DNA of 64,000 bases from Syngnathus acus (Eukaryota > Chordata > Actinopteri > Syngnathiformes > Syngnathidae), in assembly GCF_901709675.1 (NCBI RefSeq), contig NC_051087.1, positions 11,781,384 through 11,845,383 of the forward strand, in the 5' to 3' direction. Below the pieces are notes generated by a model. The model was not told the DNA's origin. It ran no database searches and saw nothing but the letters and a program-made list of their open reading frames with translations. Positions 1 to 12,800 of this stretch are shown here, piece after piece. Numbering within the stretch: position 1 is the first letter of the stretch; the number at the start of each line of letters is the position of its first letter. Position numbers and translations under genes: made by a program.

Positions 1-639
1 CACATACTGTAAGTTTCTTGCCACCCTTCTATGTATAAAAATAAAACAACATTTTCTGACTGTGGTTTATGATTGTTAGAGAAAAAAATCATGAGTCAAC
101 ATCAGCAGGGACAGTCTGAGCTACATACAGAAGATCTTTTTTAAAATGGAAAGAAATGGACACATGCCTGAGCTTCATCTCTGTTGGGCCTCAAACTTAG
201 TTGTGCCACAGTTCAGCTGGCACACTGATGTTTGGAACAACACAAAGCTGTCATGGAGAGAATGACTGTTCTGTTCAGTAGAATCGGAGATGCTTATCCA
301 CACAAGCAAACATACTCTCACACGCGCGTGCAAACACACACACACAGAGACACACACACACACAACTTAGAGTTTAAAAACAGTTAATTGGTGGATACTT
401 TAGAGAAAGTTATCAGAGTACACATGCAGTACTGCACACAGCCTTGTGGGGGCTTGTGTGACTGGAGATCAAATACATATCGGAGCCCCATGTTCAAACC
501 ACACAATAGCAAACACTGACTTTAAAAGTGTGCTTCTTGTGGAGCTTTCAATATAGCCAACATTATGAGACTTCCTTCTAAGGGGGATGTCACGAGAAAC
601 TAAAAATAGAAATTATCTGACCATTGTTAATATGACGTG
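1..639. other. Intergenic, no gene seen
   Basis: AT-rich sequence with a CA/TG-rich stretch at about 320-362. I see no conserved coding segment or splice-bounded exon. Confidence 0.5.
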
Positions 640-1062
640 GAGGCAGCACGGTGGCGCACTGGTTAGCACATCCACCTCACAGTTCAGAGGGTACGGGTTC
701 GTTTCCACCTCCGGCCCTCCCTATGAGGAGTTTGTATGTTCTCCCTGTGCCTGCGTGGGTTTTCGCCGGGCACGCTGGTTTCCTCCCACTTCCCAGAAAC
801 ATGCATGATAGGCTGATTGAGCACTCCAAATTGCCCAAATTGTGTGAGTGCAAGTGCGGATGGTTGTTCGTCTCTGTGTGCCCCGCGATTGGCTGGCCAC
901 CGGTTCAAGGTGTCCCCCGCCGACTCCCCGATGATGGCTGGGATGGACTCCACCACGCCTGCAGGCCCCGTGGGGACAAAGCAGTACAGAAAATGGATGG
1001 ATGGATGGATGGATGGATGGATGGATGGATGGATGGATGGATGGATGGATGGATGGATGGAT
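640..1062 (+). mobile_element. tRNA-derived SINE with (ATGG)n tail, complete, with target duplication
   Basis: The head carries Pol III promoter boxes like those of a tRNA: an A box at 652-662 (TGGCGCACTGG) and a B box at 696-706 (GGTTCGTTTCC). A body follows that I recognise as a very common teleost repeat, then a (ATGG)n tail at 992-1062. The 9-bp sequence TATGACGTG lies immediately before (631-639) and after (1063-1071), as expected for a target-site duplication made by a LINE endonuclease. The ATGG tail resembles that of RTE-type LINEs such as Rex3, so an RTE machinery may mobilise it; that is inference. It encodes no protein, and the long reading frames across it come from the tail repeat. 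Confidence 0.8.
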
Positions 1063-1071
1063 TATGACGTG

Positions 1072-1689
1072 AATGTATGGGGTTACTAAAAGGTTTATAT
1101 GTGTAAAAACAGGCGCAAACTTGATTGCTCAGATGTTGATGCTGATAAACACACTGGGCCCTCCCAGGATTACGTCTACCACACGGGTAAAATTGCCATG
1201 CAGTTTTATCAAACCTGAGATGAATTACACTGGCTGTTTTCAATAGCACATGTAAAAGGCCAGTGAAAACCAGCATGCAAAACGGTTCCTTCATATCGCA
1301 GGCAAAATGGGAGGTGGCAAAAATTCCCCTTGTGTTTTTTTGAAATGCCAACAAAAATTATGTACTTACAACTGAAATTACCCTAATGGCCCTAATCAAT
1401 TTTTTACATACCCTTGAATGTTTGGCCTGATATTAACATTGACACAGACCAGTTGTAATTGCTGTTAAGAGTATGTTTTGACTCGTGTGACTTGTTTGAT
1501 TGTAATTTGTGTCCATGTATACATATCTGATGAGTTTCTAAGCTCTCGAGGTACCCTTGCACATTTCCAGAGTGACATGTTTGACATATTTAATGTTTAT
1601 TCTTATATATCAAAGAAGTCATATTATGTAGTGGCTCTGTTGACGCCAAGTTACGGACAGGTCAACAAACGAAAAGATTTTAGCCACAA
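1072..1689. other. Intergenic, no gene seen
   Basis: Low-complexity AT-rich sequence. I see no recognisable exon, repeat family or RNA gene. Confidence 0.4.
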
Positions 1690-2005
1690 CTACGAGGAAG
1701 ATTTTGGGGATACAAAGAAAAACTCTTAAGCAACTTCAACTGAAATACCGGCTTCTCTGCGGGAAAGAAAATGGTGTGGCTGTTTCAAGATGCACAATAA
1801 GGCACTGCCTGAAAAGAAATGTGCTGCGAGGTAAAAAAGCCACTATTGCACCGACGTTACAAAACAGCCCACTCACAATATGCCAGACAGCACCTAGACA
1901 AAATTCAAAGCCAGTGGAACAAAGTAATTTGGAGTTATTTGATCAAATGATGATGATAAGACCAAAATTGAACATTTTGGCCACAGCCACAATGGGAAAA
2001 TGAAG
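1690..2005 (+). pseudogene. Tc1-like transposase fragment, decayed
   Basis: The stretch around 1920-2000 reads like the Tc1 transposase segment before the first catalytic aspartate (W-N-x-V-I-W-S-D-E-T-K, then I-E-L-F-G-H), but with small insertions and substitutions. Upstream, the frame at 1770-1850 resembles the helix-turn-helix linker of Tc1 elements (V-S-x-x-T-I-R-x-x-L, then L-R-G-K-K). The first DDE aspartate region is disrupted by an extra ATGATG-type insertion, and no downstream DDE residues follow. No terminal inverted repeats were found nearby. It is a dead fragment. Confidence 0.6.
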
Positions 2006-2009
2006 CTTC

Positions 2010-4106
2010 AAATTTGCTTCATGAACCAGTTGCGATTTGCGCTCCTCTCGAGGCCACTTTCTGTTCATCATTGGGCGGAAAGTACACTGACTTGCCATTT
2101 CTGAACTTCTTTTATCTAAACTAACAGTGCCATTTCGACGACTCAAAAATACCCCTGGCTCATGAGGCAAATTTCAAGCTGTGCCACTACTTTATATTTT
2201 TTTGCTTCTGCTTTTGAGCCTCCTACACTTCTTTGCCTATTTCTGTCATGTCTACTTTTGATATCCCACTTATGATTTTCAGCAATTGAACTGTGTCTTT
2301 CTGTGCTCAGAGTGACTTTGTCACCAAAGGCCTCTGAGTGTATAACCTGAAGTGGCTAGTGCCGAACCACTTTAATGTTTGTGCATTTCCAAGGCAGGGC
2401 AGTATAAGAACAGTTTGCACAAATAATAGTGAGTCTGATTCTCCTCCAAGCTCCTTGTTGATAGAACACATTCAAAGGGTATGAATGAAGACCAGACAAA
2501 CTTGGGAAATTAGCACCAAAAACAGAGCACCAAAGTACTCACTCTGTAGGCTCATGCATCTTGTCAATTGTAATAATGGATGAATAAGCTGACTTCGTAC
2601 TCCACAGTCTAATTACATTTTACCGCAGGGGTACCCACAGTGCCCATCATCATAATTCCTAATTACAATACGAAGTTGCTCGCACATCACCTCACACACA
2701 CTGATCAGATCAAATATGTTGTAATGCTTGGCCTTTGTTTTGTAATTTTAACCTTTGTATATTCATCTCTGTGACTATAGCAATAGCTGAACTGATAAGT
2801 GGTGGTTTCTCACCCTTTTAAATTAAAATGATTAAACACATAAAACGAAAATTGTGCTTCAGTTTTGATGGTAAAACTACTATATCGCAATACACACTGA
2901 GCCATGGTTCATTTCTCCCTCTATTCACAGGAGTGCATCATAGTCAATTCAGTTTGAAAAGTTTGAAAAGTGTTAAATTGTTGCGTCTAATACAAAGAAG
3001 CATCCACTCTGTCAGCAATAGCGAAAGCAGAAGTACTGTATGTCTCCTGGCCATACATCTTGTCACAATAAGTACAGCATTCCTTTGGTCAATTTTTGAT
3101 ATTCCTTCTTTCAACACTCCTGTGCTGACATCCAGGGAACAATTTAAGAGCTAGATGGGCAAGAAAAGGTTTTTGCTTTGTTCCATCAAATCCTCCAAAG
3201 AGCCCATATACTGTATCTATCTTTCGATTCCTTTTGTATATCTTTGTCCATCAGCTCCCAAGTTGTTTGTGAACACATCAAATTCAGCCTGGTGTTATTC
3301 CACTGCTATCCCTGGTTATCTGAAGATCTCACTTTGACCCTTCAACAGGAGCAACCTTTGTTACATTAGCTGAAGCTCAGAAAGTTTTTATCCCCCTCTG
3401 GGTCAATTTTTCTGTACAGGACTGCACCCCTAATTGGAGAGCAAGTTCACTGATGAAATGAGAGCACTATTTCTTTCTAATGAGACACATACTGTACTTT
3501 CTAGCAGACAACCTCTGGCAAAGAGTACATCACTGTTCACAAGGTACACGGTGAAAAGAATGTACTCTGAGATAATTTAACTATTCAATGTGGGAAAAGT
3601 CTGAAGAGGTAATAGAAGAAATCATTTGCCCTTCAGCAAAGGACTCAACCTCCACCAAGCCGGAAGTCAACCAAATTAACGCCTGAGCAAGAAGCTGAAA
3701 CATGCAGTGAGAAGAAGTCACCTTTCAAACCTTGAGCAGTTTGCTCTCAAGGAATGGGACAAAAATAAATCAAGAATGAAGGCATAGAGAGATGCACAAT
3801 TGTTTGTTTGCAGTAGAATAACTCCAAAACGTGAGCAACAAAATATTTTGTTTACTGGATTATTTTATGTCGTTGCATTTGTATAGTGCAGTTTCATGGG
3901 CTTGTTTTTAAACTATTTTGTTGGAACCTAATACAAAGTAATAAGTAAATGTCTGCATTTTATTATTTACTTAAAGTATTTGTTGATCAAGTTGTTACTT
4001 TTGTCAATTTTGATTTACTTCAGTAACCATTGCTCACTGTTGCTTCTGAGTGCTGTTGTCAAGTTACCTTTTGACAGTTCTCAATACAACCCTGCATCAG
4101 TGAAGG
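2010..4106. other. Intergenic, nothing recognised
   Basis: No exon with splice sites, transposon termini or RNA gene could be supported. The longest open frame (about 2828-3154, plus) has no family resemblance I recognise and ends without splice context. Confidence 0.4.
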
Positions 4107-4421
4107 GCTCAAGTCAGAGGCGTAGCCAAGCCGGGGCGAGCCGGGGCGGCGCCCCGGTTAGGACTCCCTGCGCCCCGGTTGAAAAAAAAATAAAAAAATC
4201 GAGCTTTTTCGATTCTTCATTTTCATGCTGTTTTTTTCTTTCGGTCTTGCGCGAATGTGCTTGCGCTATTCTATGTGCGCGATGTTATCCATTCACCGTT
4301 TGCCTCCCGGACCCGGATGTTGTTTTAGCGATCAGCGAACGGCGTGGGTGATGTTCGATTTTTTTTCCTGTGGGCGTGCGCCCCTACTGGAAAAATTCCT
4401 GGCTACGCCTCTGGCTCAAGT
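4107..4421. mobile_element. Non-autonomous hAT-type element with perfect 8-bp target duplication
   Basis: The element spans 4115-4413 (299 bp). Its ends are a perfect 14-bp terminal inverted repeat, CAGAGGCGTAGCCA at 4115-4128 and the complement TGGCTACGCCTCTG at 4400-4413. It is flanked on both sides by the identical octamer GCTCAAGT (4107-4114 and 4414-4421). CAG-type ends with 8-bp duplications are the signature of hAT transposons. The interior is GC-rich on the left and AT-rich in the middle, and encodes no transposase, so it depends on a partner in trans. The intact duplication suggests a fairly recent insertion. Confidence 0.9.
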
Positions 4422-5453
4422 CAAGCTCTACACAGTCAAACATTGCAACTCCTGGGATGCAAAGAAAAAGATAAAGTGGACAATCTATGAAGACCTGAAT
4501 ATTTAAAAAAAAAAGAAAAAGTGTCTTGTGATGCTTAACATGGCAACATAAATCTGGGCCTGTATTCCTCAAGGTCCTGAGAATCATCTAAGATAACTCT
4601 TAACATAAAAGTTTAAAGTCCATGTTTTATAGCCAACTGGCTACACTATATTATTATACATCATAATATTGGTGAAATAATTATTTGGCTTATCTTGATC
4701 TTTTTTATAGAATAAAAACCTGTTGTTTGAACAGAGCTGTATAGTATAGATTATATATACACGCTATCTGCATTAAAGTCAATCCATCCATCTGTCCCTC
4801 CATATTTTATTTCTGTCCTTCTGTCCTATTTCAAGTTAGCTGCCAGCCTGCCACTGTCACACTATTCTTTCGAATACAATAAAAAGCACAGAAAATGTAA
4901 TTATGACAATACCGCGGCGTCTGAATGCATAATCAAATAAAAGTTACGTGCAACTTGCCTCTGAGTGTGTGCGTGCGTGCGTGTGTGTGTCCGTGTATAT
5001 GTGCATGCATGCGTGCATGCGCGAGTTTGCGTGCACTGTAAATATCCTTGCTGCTGTTGTTTTTTTTTGCTATCACTCAAGACTCTTTGGCGCTATCTTT
5101 TCCATTTCAGGCTCTCTAGGGGAGAGAAAATCTCATTTATTAAACTTTTGTTTGCATCCAGATTACAAATCTAATTGTGTCTGTCTCTATTTTCCCAGTG
5201 CTACATACAAACAAAGGTCTAAAGAGAGATCATAATACACCTGGAGTTGTTTACTAACTACAAAATAATAGCAACATGATAGCATGTGCACTGTAGCGCA
5301 ACGAGTGGATGTTATTGTCTTATTTGCCTGACTGATTTCTTTTGTTTCTTAGTTAGTTATTCAAATACAGCTTAGCAGCTGCAAAAATAATTAATTCATA
5401 TCATACATTGCCTTCAGTCCTTTGCCATCATTTTTAATGCAAAAAATAATATA
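4422..5453. other. Intergenic, GT-rich tract
   Basis: AT-rich spacer with a TG/TGCG-rich alternating tract near 4965-5030. No gene supported. Confidence 0.4.
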
Positions 5454-5810
5454 CACTAGCATTCAAAAGTACGGGGTTACCCAGACAATTTAGTATTTTC
5501 CATGAAAACTAACATAATTGCACAAGGGTTTTCAATGTTTTACTAATCATCCATTAGCCTTCTAACACAATTAGCAAAGACAGTGGACCATTAGAACACT
5601 GCAGGGATAGTTGCTGGAAATGGGCCTTTATACACCTATTCAGATATTGCATTGAAAAGCAGAAATTTGCAGCCAGAATAGTCATTTACAACTTTAATAA
5701 TGTAAAGAGTGTATTCCTGATTAGTTTAATGTTATCTTTGTTTCATGATAGTGATTTTATTTAAAAATTAAAGACATTTCTAAGTGACCCCAAACGTTTG
5801 AACGGTAGTG
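5454..5810. mobile_element. TA-flanked MITE (Tc1/mariner-type ends)
   Basis: The left end (after a TA at 5452-5453) and the right end ending GAACGGTAGTG at 5810 are imperfect inverted repeats of the motif CGTTCAAA-GTTTGGGGTCAC, a family widespread in teleosts. A second copy with about the same interior lies at 28306-28643. The interior has no coding capacity. The right-hand TA is lost where a tetranucleotide repeat has expanded directly against the end. Confidence 0.75.
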
Positions 5811-5985
5811 GATGGACGGACGGACGGATGGGTGGAATGGGTTGGTTGGTTGGTTGGTTGGTTGGTTGGTTGGTTGGTTGGTTGGTTGGTTGGTTGGTTG
5901 GTTGGTTGGTTGGTTGGTTGGTTGGACGGACGGACATGCGGGCGGACAGGCGGGCGGACGGATGGATTTAGGTGATCCAGATGGT
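5811..5985. repeat. (GGTT)n microsatellite with GGAC-rich flanks
   Basis: A nearly pure GGTT/TTGG array at about 5839-5925, bounded by GGAC/GGCGGAC repeats. It explains the long opposing reading frames of V-G-W-L and N-Q-P-T repeats, which are not proteins. Confidence 0.95.
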
Positions 5986-8704
5986 CCAACGGATCATATT
6001 TTGTAGCGGTGTGATAAATGATGAGACATGTGTTTTTACTCTCTCAACAAAACCGACAGTTTTCACTTCAGGCAGTCAGCCACACCCTTTCAACCCTTCC
6101 ATGTCTATCAAGCACTTCCTTTTAACCCAGAAATGTGTACAACTTGTTCTTCTCACTTCAAAGTACATTTCCTGTTTCTCCCTTACGGCTCACCATAATG
6201 TTAGAGACCAACGAATTTGTTGCACCAATTACAAAATCTATTTATTTCATCTGAGCTCAGCACTCAGCTGTAAATATCAGAAAATTGCATTCTTAATCAT
6301 CTATCTCCAATGAATTAATTTCTCCAAACCCCATATTCACACCTATGCTCACATGAAATTAGTATACTCACTCTTTCTGTCGCCCACCATCTCCTTGCCT
6401 CTATTTCATACACACGTACACACGCACACAAAAACACGGGCACAGACAAATACTTTATAGCAGCCCTCTGCAATTGCCTAGCTCCTCGGTTTAGACAGCT
6501 CCATCCATTGTGTGTGAATTATGTCCAAGGTCAGTGTGTACTCAGCAGGTGATAATAAAAACCATACCGCTGCTAACCACAGGCCCGACCACTGAATTTG
6601 ACAGGTGCTGGGCGAAACGAGAAAGGAAGAAAAGGGAACCAAGGTGGAGGTCAGTACAGTGAATGTGCTGAGCAAGGACTAAAAAATGGAGAGTGTGTGA
6701 GACGCAAAGGAAGGATGGGGGGGCCGGAAGTATACAAGGATGGAGTTGTGATGTGTATTTCAGGGCAGTGATTTTCATCCACAGTACTGTGAGTGATCAG
6801 CAAAGGGTGCCACACTGTTCTGAGTAAATTGAGATTAGATCATTATTTCAGAATTCCTGCTTTTTTTGGCCATTTTTGTTCGTTCGTCTGCCATGAGATT
6901 TTTTCCATTAGAAAAATGAATGCCATGGCCCAATAAAGATTGAGAAACAATGATTTAGAAGGGATTGGTGACAGGAAGGAAAAATAATAATTGGAGCAGA
7001 ATTAGTCTCTAATCACTACATTAGAATGGTACAGCAGACCATTGCAGTTTTGTCATCACTCACAAATTTGCTGCTGGATTTAGGATATCAGATTCTGCAA
7101 GAGTACTTGAAAGTTCTGCCAAAGATGATGTTTGGGAATACTTTCAGTGGCTCACAAGCTTACTGGGGACAACTTGTCTAACAGCACATCAGGTTATCCA
7201 AATTTCTTTTCACAGCTTTTTCACGGAGCACCATCTAAGAGCTTTTTCTCTTAATTGGGGTGATGTTTAAGGTTAGCGCAAGCCCTCGGGGTGTTTGCTG
7301 AAATTCTTGTATGATATCTTAACAGACACTGATGCAGATGTGTTTGAAAGCAATAATTTGGGTCATAGACGGTTCAATCTAGTATGGTTTTGTTATTTTC
7401 CAAATTGTTTGGTGCCGAAGACCAATTTTCCATGTGACTGTAGCCTCACAGGCTTACAACTTTGTGAAAGTTTTTCTGTTTGAGATTGTTTACTCATTTA
7501 AAATTTACATTTCACATAATTGGTACATGCATGGTGTATTTTGGCTGTGCCAGTGTGCATTACCCCTCAATTCCCCATGCACCTCTATAATTAGTGAACG
7601 CTTGGTAATGTAGTCTAATGGCTTCACAGGAACGTTCTGAAATACTGATGAACATCTGTTTCGCGGGAAACACGCAGTCTTTTCATCACACTGTCTCTCA
7701 CTCCATTTGAATCTACACTAAAAAATATATATATAAACGCAACACTATTTTTACTCCAATTTGTTTTTAAATCTAACTTTAAGGTCTATCATTATTTTAT
7801 AATCCATCTACCTCGCTATTATACGGGTTATTCTAATCTTTGCATCATTGCATTTGGAGTTTTTGGGGTTAGAAAACCAGGCAATCTGGTGTGACCACCA
7901 TTTGACTCACTCAGTGCGACACCTCTCTTGCGCAATTAGTTGATCAGATTTCTTCTTTTTCCCCATATGGCGTTTTTGAGTGGTTCCTTGCCCTCTTTAG
8001 ATCAGTGGATGTCATTAGTAATGTTTGACAACTGCAGGCTTTTGAAGCCCTTTGAGATGATCGAAATAGACTTGGTTTGAATCTGGTTGTTTATTATGGC
8101 CTGTGTACTGTTGGTCTGCCCCTTTTCTAGTTGCTGCATATTGGCAGGAATAGCAAGAGCGTGTCTATGCCAGGCCAGGGCATTCCAGACTGGAAAGGTT
8201 ATTTTTGCAATGCTACAGTACCAGTTCATTAATTTTACTTCTTCACAGTCAACCAGCAGAATGGGCAGATGAAGGGACAAAGGGATGGTTGGTGTAATGA
8301 AGAACTGAAAGATATGCCAAGCGATGGAGCTATGTGAAGGTTCTGAAAGAAGCCACCTAATTGGGCACCAGAGAAATCACAAGATGAGAAACATTTCAAA
8401 AACCTTTTCTTAATATTAGCACATCAAGGAGAAGAACATGAAGCGATAATTAAAAAACTGTGTACACTTAGGAATGAAAAGAAATGAAAGAGAAAATACA
8501 GACTCATAAACATTGACGTACTGAATAAGCCAAAAGAGACACATTTACATCTAAGTCTGTTAATAAAAGGCAAAGCTTTTGCACAGACAAGCGAAGACAC
8601 ACACACACACACAGGCACACACACACACACACTCTGGAAGTAATAGGAGTACCTCAGATCTCACAACCGTTGCATTATTTAACAGCAGGAGCATACCTCT
8701 TCTT

Positions 8705-8736
<32 letters not shown>

Positions 8737-9796
8737 TGTGTTTTTTTGTGTGTGGACGCAGGGTGGGGGGGTGTCTGTGTGACACTGCAATTTAAAATAC
8801 ACTCCTATAAATACACTAGCATTTGTAAGTCGTATGCATGTTTCCCCTGAATAGCAGCTCTCATTTTCTCTCTGACAGTATTTTCTATCTACAGTTAAGG
8901 CTGCCACTAATCAATTTGGACCCAAATGGATGTTGTTTAAAAGGGGTTTGAAAGGGGTGGCCCTGATGGAAATTCAGTCAACGAACAGGTCTGTTCCTTG
9001 TGCTTGTTACCCGGGTTGAGTGACTTCGGGGTCATCTGAAACTACACTTACAAATTTTACCTAATTCCATCACCAAGGCCACCTTATTCCAATTCTAAAA
9101 AATCGCCAGACTTCAACACCCCTGTCCACTTGGATTTCAGCAACGGTGTCTTCCTTGGGTTACCTTGTAACCACCGTGGTATGTTCACAGCTCCTCATTA
9201 TCTCTTACCATCAGTTTACTGACTGAAAATAACAAATATACCATTTCAAGCAGGATAAGGTGTCGTGAATGGCACAATGTTTCACAGCCAGTGTTTAGGA
9301 ACGTAGCCATGTTATTGAATGTGAAAGGACTTTGGAAGTCACTCTTACCTGTTTTAAGATTTACATACCGCTTGACCACAGCCTTTTCCCAGCATATTGT
9401 TTTATTTTCGTCTTTTATCCCCAGAAGACCATAAACAGCATTTCACGGATAAACAGCATTTCACGGATAAACATGTTGTATTGAGGCCCAAAGAGATTCA
9501 ATTCCTGAAATGGGCTTTGAGTGCACATGAATCGATACTAATTTCTAACCAGATACTCAAGTTACAGCGTCCTTAAATAATCCCTTTCATGTTTGTTCAA
9601 TCACAATTACATTTGCTGAGAGACAGAAATATCAAAACTAAAATGATTTCCAAGCAAAAAACCAACATTGTTTACCAATATAGCCGTATCATATCAGATT
9701 TCAATATATCTAATGGATGAGATTTTGATGAGATTGTTTTCTTATTCACAGTCAATGAATTGTCATGCCTTAAAGACAAAACCCATATTGCTTTCA
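5986..9796. other. Intergenic, simple repeats only
   Basis: Contains CA/TG-rich tracts at about 8597-8632 and 8703-8745 and an 18-bp direct duplication at about 9436-9472. No exon or transposon end could be supported. Confidence 0.4.
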
Positions 9797-9887
9797 TTCA
9801 TTTGTTTTCTATAGTGCTTAACCTCACTAGGTACTGAGCTGAGCCCATCCCAGCTGACTGAGTGAGAGGTGGGGTGCGCTCGGTTGT
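9797..9887 (-). mobile_element. Fragment of the (ATGG)n SINE family
   Basis: On the minus strand this matches the 3' part of the repeat seen at 640-1062 (the segment with cccAGCTGGGATGGGCT and TAGAAAA before the tail). It is 5'-truncated and diverged. It creates part of a spurious minus-strand open frame at 9798-10118. Confidence 0.55.
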
Positions 9888-12800
9888 AATATTAATCTTC
9901 ACCACTAGATGGCAGACATTGCTTAAGAACACTTCCAACCCCACATCTGCAATCGGAGACCAGGGAAGAAGAGAGAGTATGGTAAAAACAGTATGAGCTC
10001 TATAGTCAAAGACAATACTTCTGCACACTGGTGTATAAACTGGTGCATCTTGATTTTCGTGGGGGTGCATGTCTCGTTCAGCATGTGTAGGAATGTGGCA
10101 GACCGCATTGTGCCACACTGGGCATTACGGCAGATGTTTTTTCATGTGTTTGTTTGTTTGTTTGTTTGTTTGTTTGTTTGTTTTTACCCATCTCTATCTA
10201 TCATCTAAACTTTACGACAGCTGGAACCGGATCTAAATTGTGGTGCAGGAGATGTAATGTGATTTTTAATTAAAATACTGACATAGCCTACTGTATGCAC
10301 ATATTATGTCCTTTAAAATTAAATTTTTTGTCATACATCTGGTTGGGATGTGCATGGTCCTATGTGGCTTCCGGAGTTGCAGCGATAAAAAATTCTGGCC
10401 CCTTCCATCGTTGAAGTGACCCAATCCTGATTAGAGTCTTCTATCTACTAGCCATCTATGGGGACAGCATTCAATCACATTCAGGCATTTGACGCAGATG
10501 GTATAATATTTGATCTTATTAGAGAGACTTTGTATTATTGTGTCAACATTTGTGCTAAATAAGGCCTCGTAGATGACTGTAGCATCAACATTTGTGGATT
10601 TTATTCAAGTGTCAAAATGGCCATTAAAAATAATTCATGAAACCTGTCAGCCCCCACTCCCCCTCCATAAAAAAGAAATGGTATCATGCTGTGTTTGAAA
10701 CTACTCATTTCAAAGCATAGTTGCCAGAAAGTGACAGTAACAAAAAAATAAAGAAAAAGGAAAATCAACTGCGACAACTCATGACTGCTCATGAAACAAA
10801 TTCTGCCCGTGGATGGTGCATGGAGTCAATATTCTTGTTTACCTCAAACTGCTGACAGCTAGTACCCAAAAATCCCAAAAGTAATGCAATAATTGAGCAT
10901 TTTTTACTGAAATCATTATAAATGTGTGTTGACTTTCAAATTTGTAATAATCCAGTCTGAGATCAATGTTAACTTTTGTGAAAGAATACTCAAGAACATT
11001 TATTTTTAACGTGACTGACCCCTAGCCTTTGACTTTAAAGTGAAACAGTTCCATGTATAAAATATCATTGAAAAACAGGCAATGATTCATCATTCTGTGG
11101 CTGACAAGACCTTTCCTCATTCACCATCTCCTTGCTCCAGGAACAGCTTTGTCCTGCTGATAATGATCTGCACAGGTGTGTTTTCAATTTTTACTGGCCT
11201 TAGAAAAGAAAAACAACCAGCAGAGAGGTTGGTAAAGAGCAACACGAGAGAGCAACAGTGAGGTGCTTTTGCAGGATGACATCTGATCAGAGACATAAAA
11301 AGAGGAAGGAGGAATGGTAATGATGCTTGTGGATGGACAGGGGAGGTGAATCTTTTTAATCTCAAAAAGCAGTAAGAAAGCAACCTGAGGCAATTTTTAT
11401 CCAATTTTGTTGAACTCCACAAGTAGGTCAATAGAGTTAGTGTTGCTCATTAGCAAAATGGGTGGAAGGCAGTGAAGGGAAGGAGATAAAAAGTTTGGTG
11501 TCAGTGCAGTAAGCATCATTCATGTCCTCTTGCTTCAGAGGAGGCAGACGGGGAATAAACTTGACTATGTGTGGCAGTCTGGAGGAGACGTTGGCGCAGA
11601 TAATGGACATTGGACAGGACACTGACACTGAATAGCAACCAGATACAGCCTTGAATACAAAACTACAATTTAAAGTGAAGCAAATTAGCGTCACTGAGGT
11701 CTGTACGACTAGGACATACCTTGCATTCTTGGATAGAGCAACTGTACTGATACTAGATTAGTACGCAATTAGCAATGAAGGTATTCATATGTAGTGGGGA
11801 AGAAAATACTTGTGGAAGCAATAAATGTAATCGAAATATTCAAGCTTCGAGCTTCAAGTTGCCTCACAAACGGCACTCCCAGAGGAAGACGATGACCTCT
11901 AACATGTTCCGCTGTCTCCCTTCTTCTCCCTCCCCTCTGTGGGTTAACTTGTTGGAAATCTGCCCCCATAACTGTTAAACCCCTCTGATGTTTTCCCTCC
12001 TATTTTGGGGGGGGAGTGTTTGTTTCCTGTTTTATTTTGTTTTAAAACTCAGTTTTGAAAAGATCTGGTGGTAAAAGGGTCATTGTTTCATTGTATAGAC
12101 ACCCTCCTTAGTGTTATTAGCATGACATGCTTCTCTTTGTTGAGCACCATCCAAATGTACACATCATCGTTCAAGTATCCTTCAGCAGCAACCCCCTCGT
12201 TGGGGTGCCCGCAAATAAAATTTTGCTTGAGGCCCCATTTCTGGTCCGTAGCAGCCTGTACAACACCATTACAACTTTGGCACACCCATATCCAATAACA
12301 TCCCTTTGTAATGCACAGGGAAGTGATGCTGATCAAGCAGCCACCATTTTTGAACTGAGGCAGATGATTGATGGAAGGGAGTTGATGACTGTGTTGGGTG
12401 GCTGCTCACCCCATCACTTTTTTCATCTCACGTATCCCCATCTCTCTCTGTCTCGCTTCCCATTTTGTGCTTTCATTCCCTCATATGTTTGTGCAAATCC
12501 GCCTCCTTGTTTAAGCTGATAAATGATAGGGGAAGATCTGCCTGCAAGATTGTCAGCTTCTCCCTCATCTTCGTTGCAGTGGACCCGTACAATTTATAGA
12601 ATCACTGTGTGGAAGATGAGGATGGGGAAGGGGGAAGCACACACAAACAGATATGCATTGAAAAAGCTTGAAGATAATAAATCTGTGATAGAGTGACAGA
12701 GTGACAAAGCGATGCTGCAATGAGAGTATAACACCACGAGCACTCTAAACAGTGGCCGTGCAATGTGCAATGTGAGGGGGGCCTAACAAGTAAATGCTAT

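Noticed and set aside
640-710. Possible tRNA gene from A and B boxes
   Set aside because: The boxes head a 420-bp SINE with target duplication; no cloverleaf or acceptor stem is formed.
905-1354. Long minus-strand ORF with S-I-H-P repeats
   Set aside because: It is the translation of the (ATGG)n SINE tail; the rest has no family resemblance.
5780-6006. Opposing ORFs of N-Q-P-T and V-G-W-L repeats
   Set aside because: Pure product of the (GGTT)n microsatellite.
9798-10118. 106-codon minus-strand ORF
   Set aside because: Part lies in a SINE fragment and the rest shows no family features or splice context.
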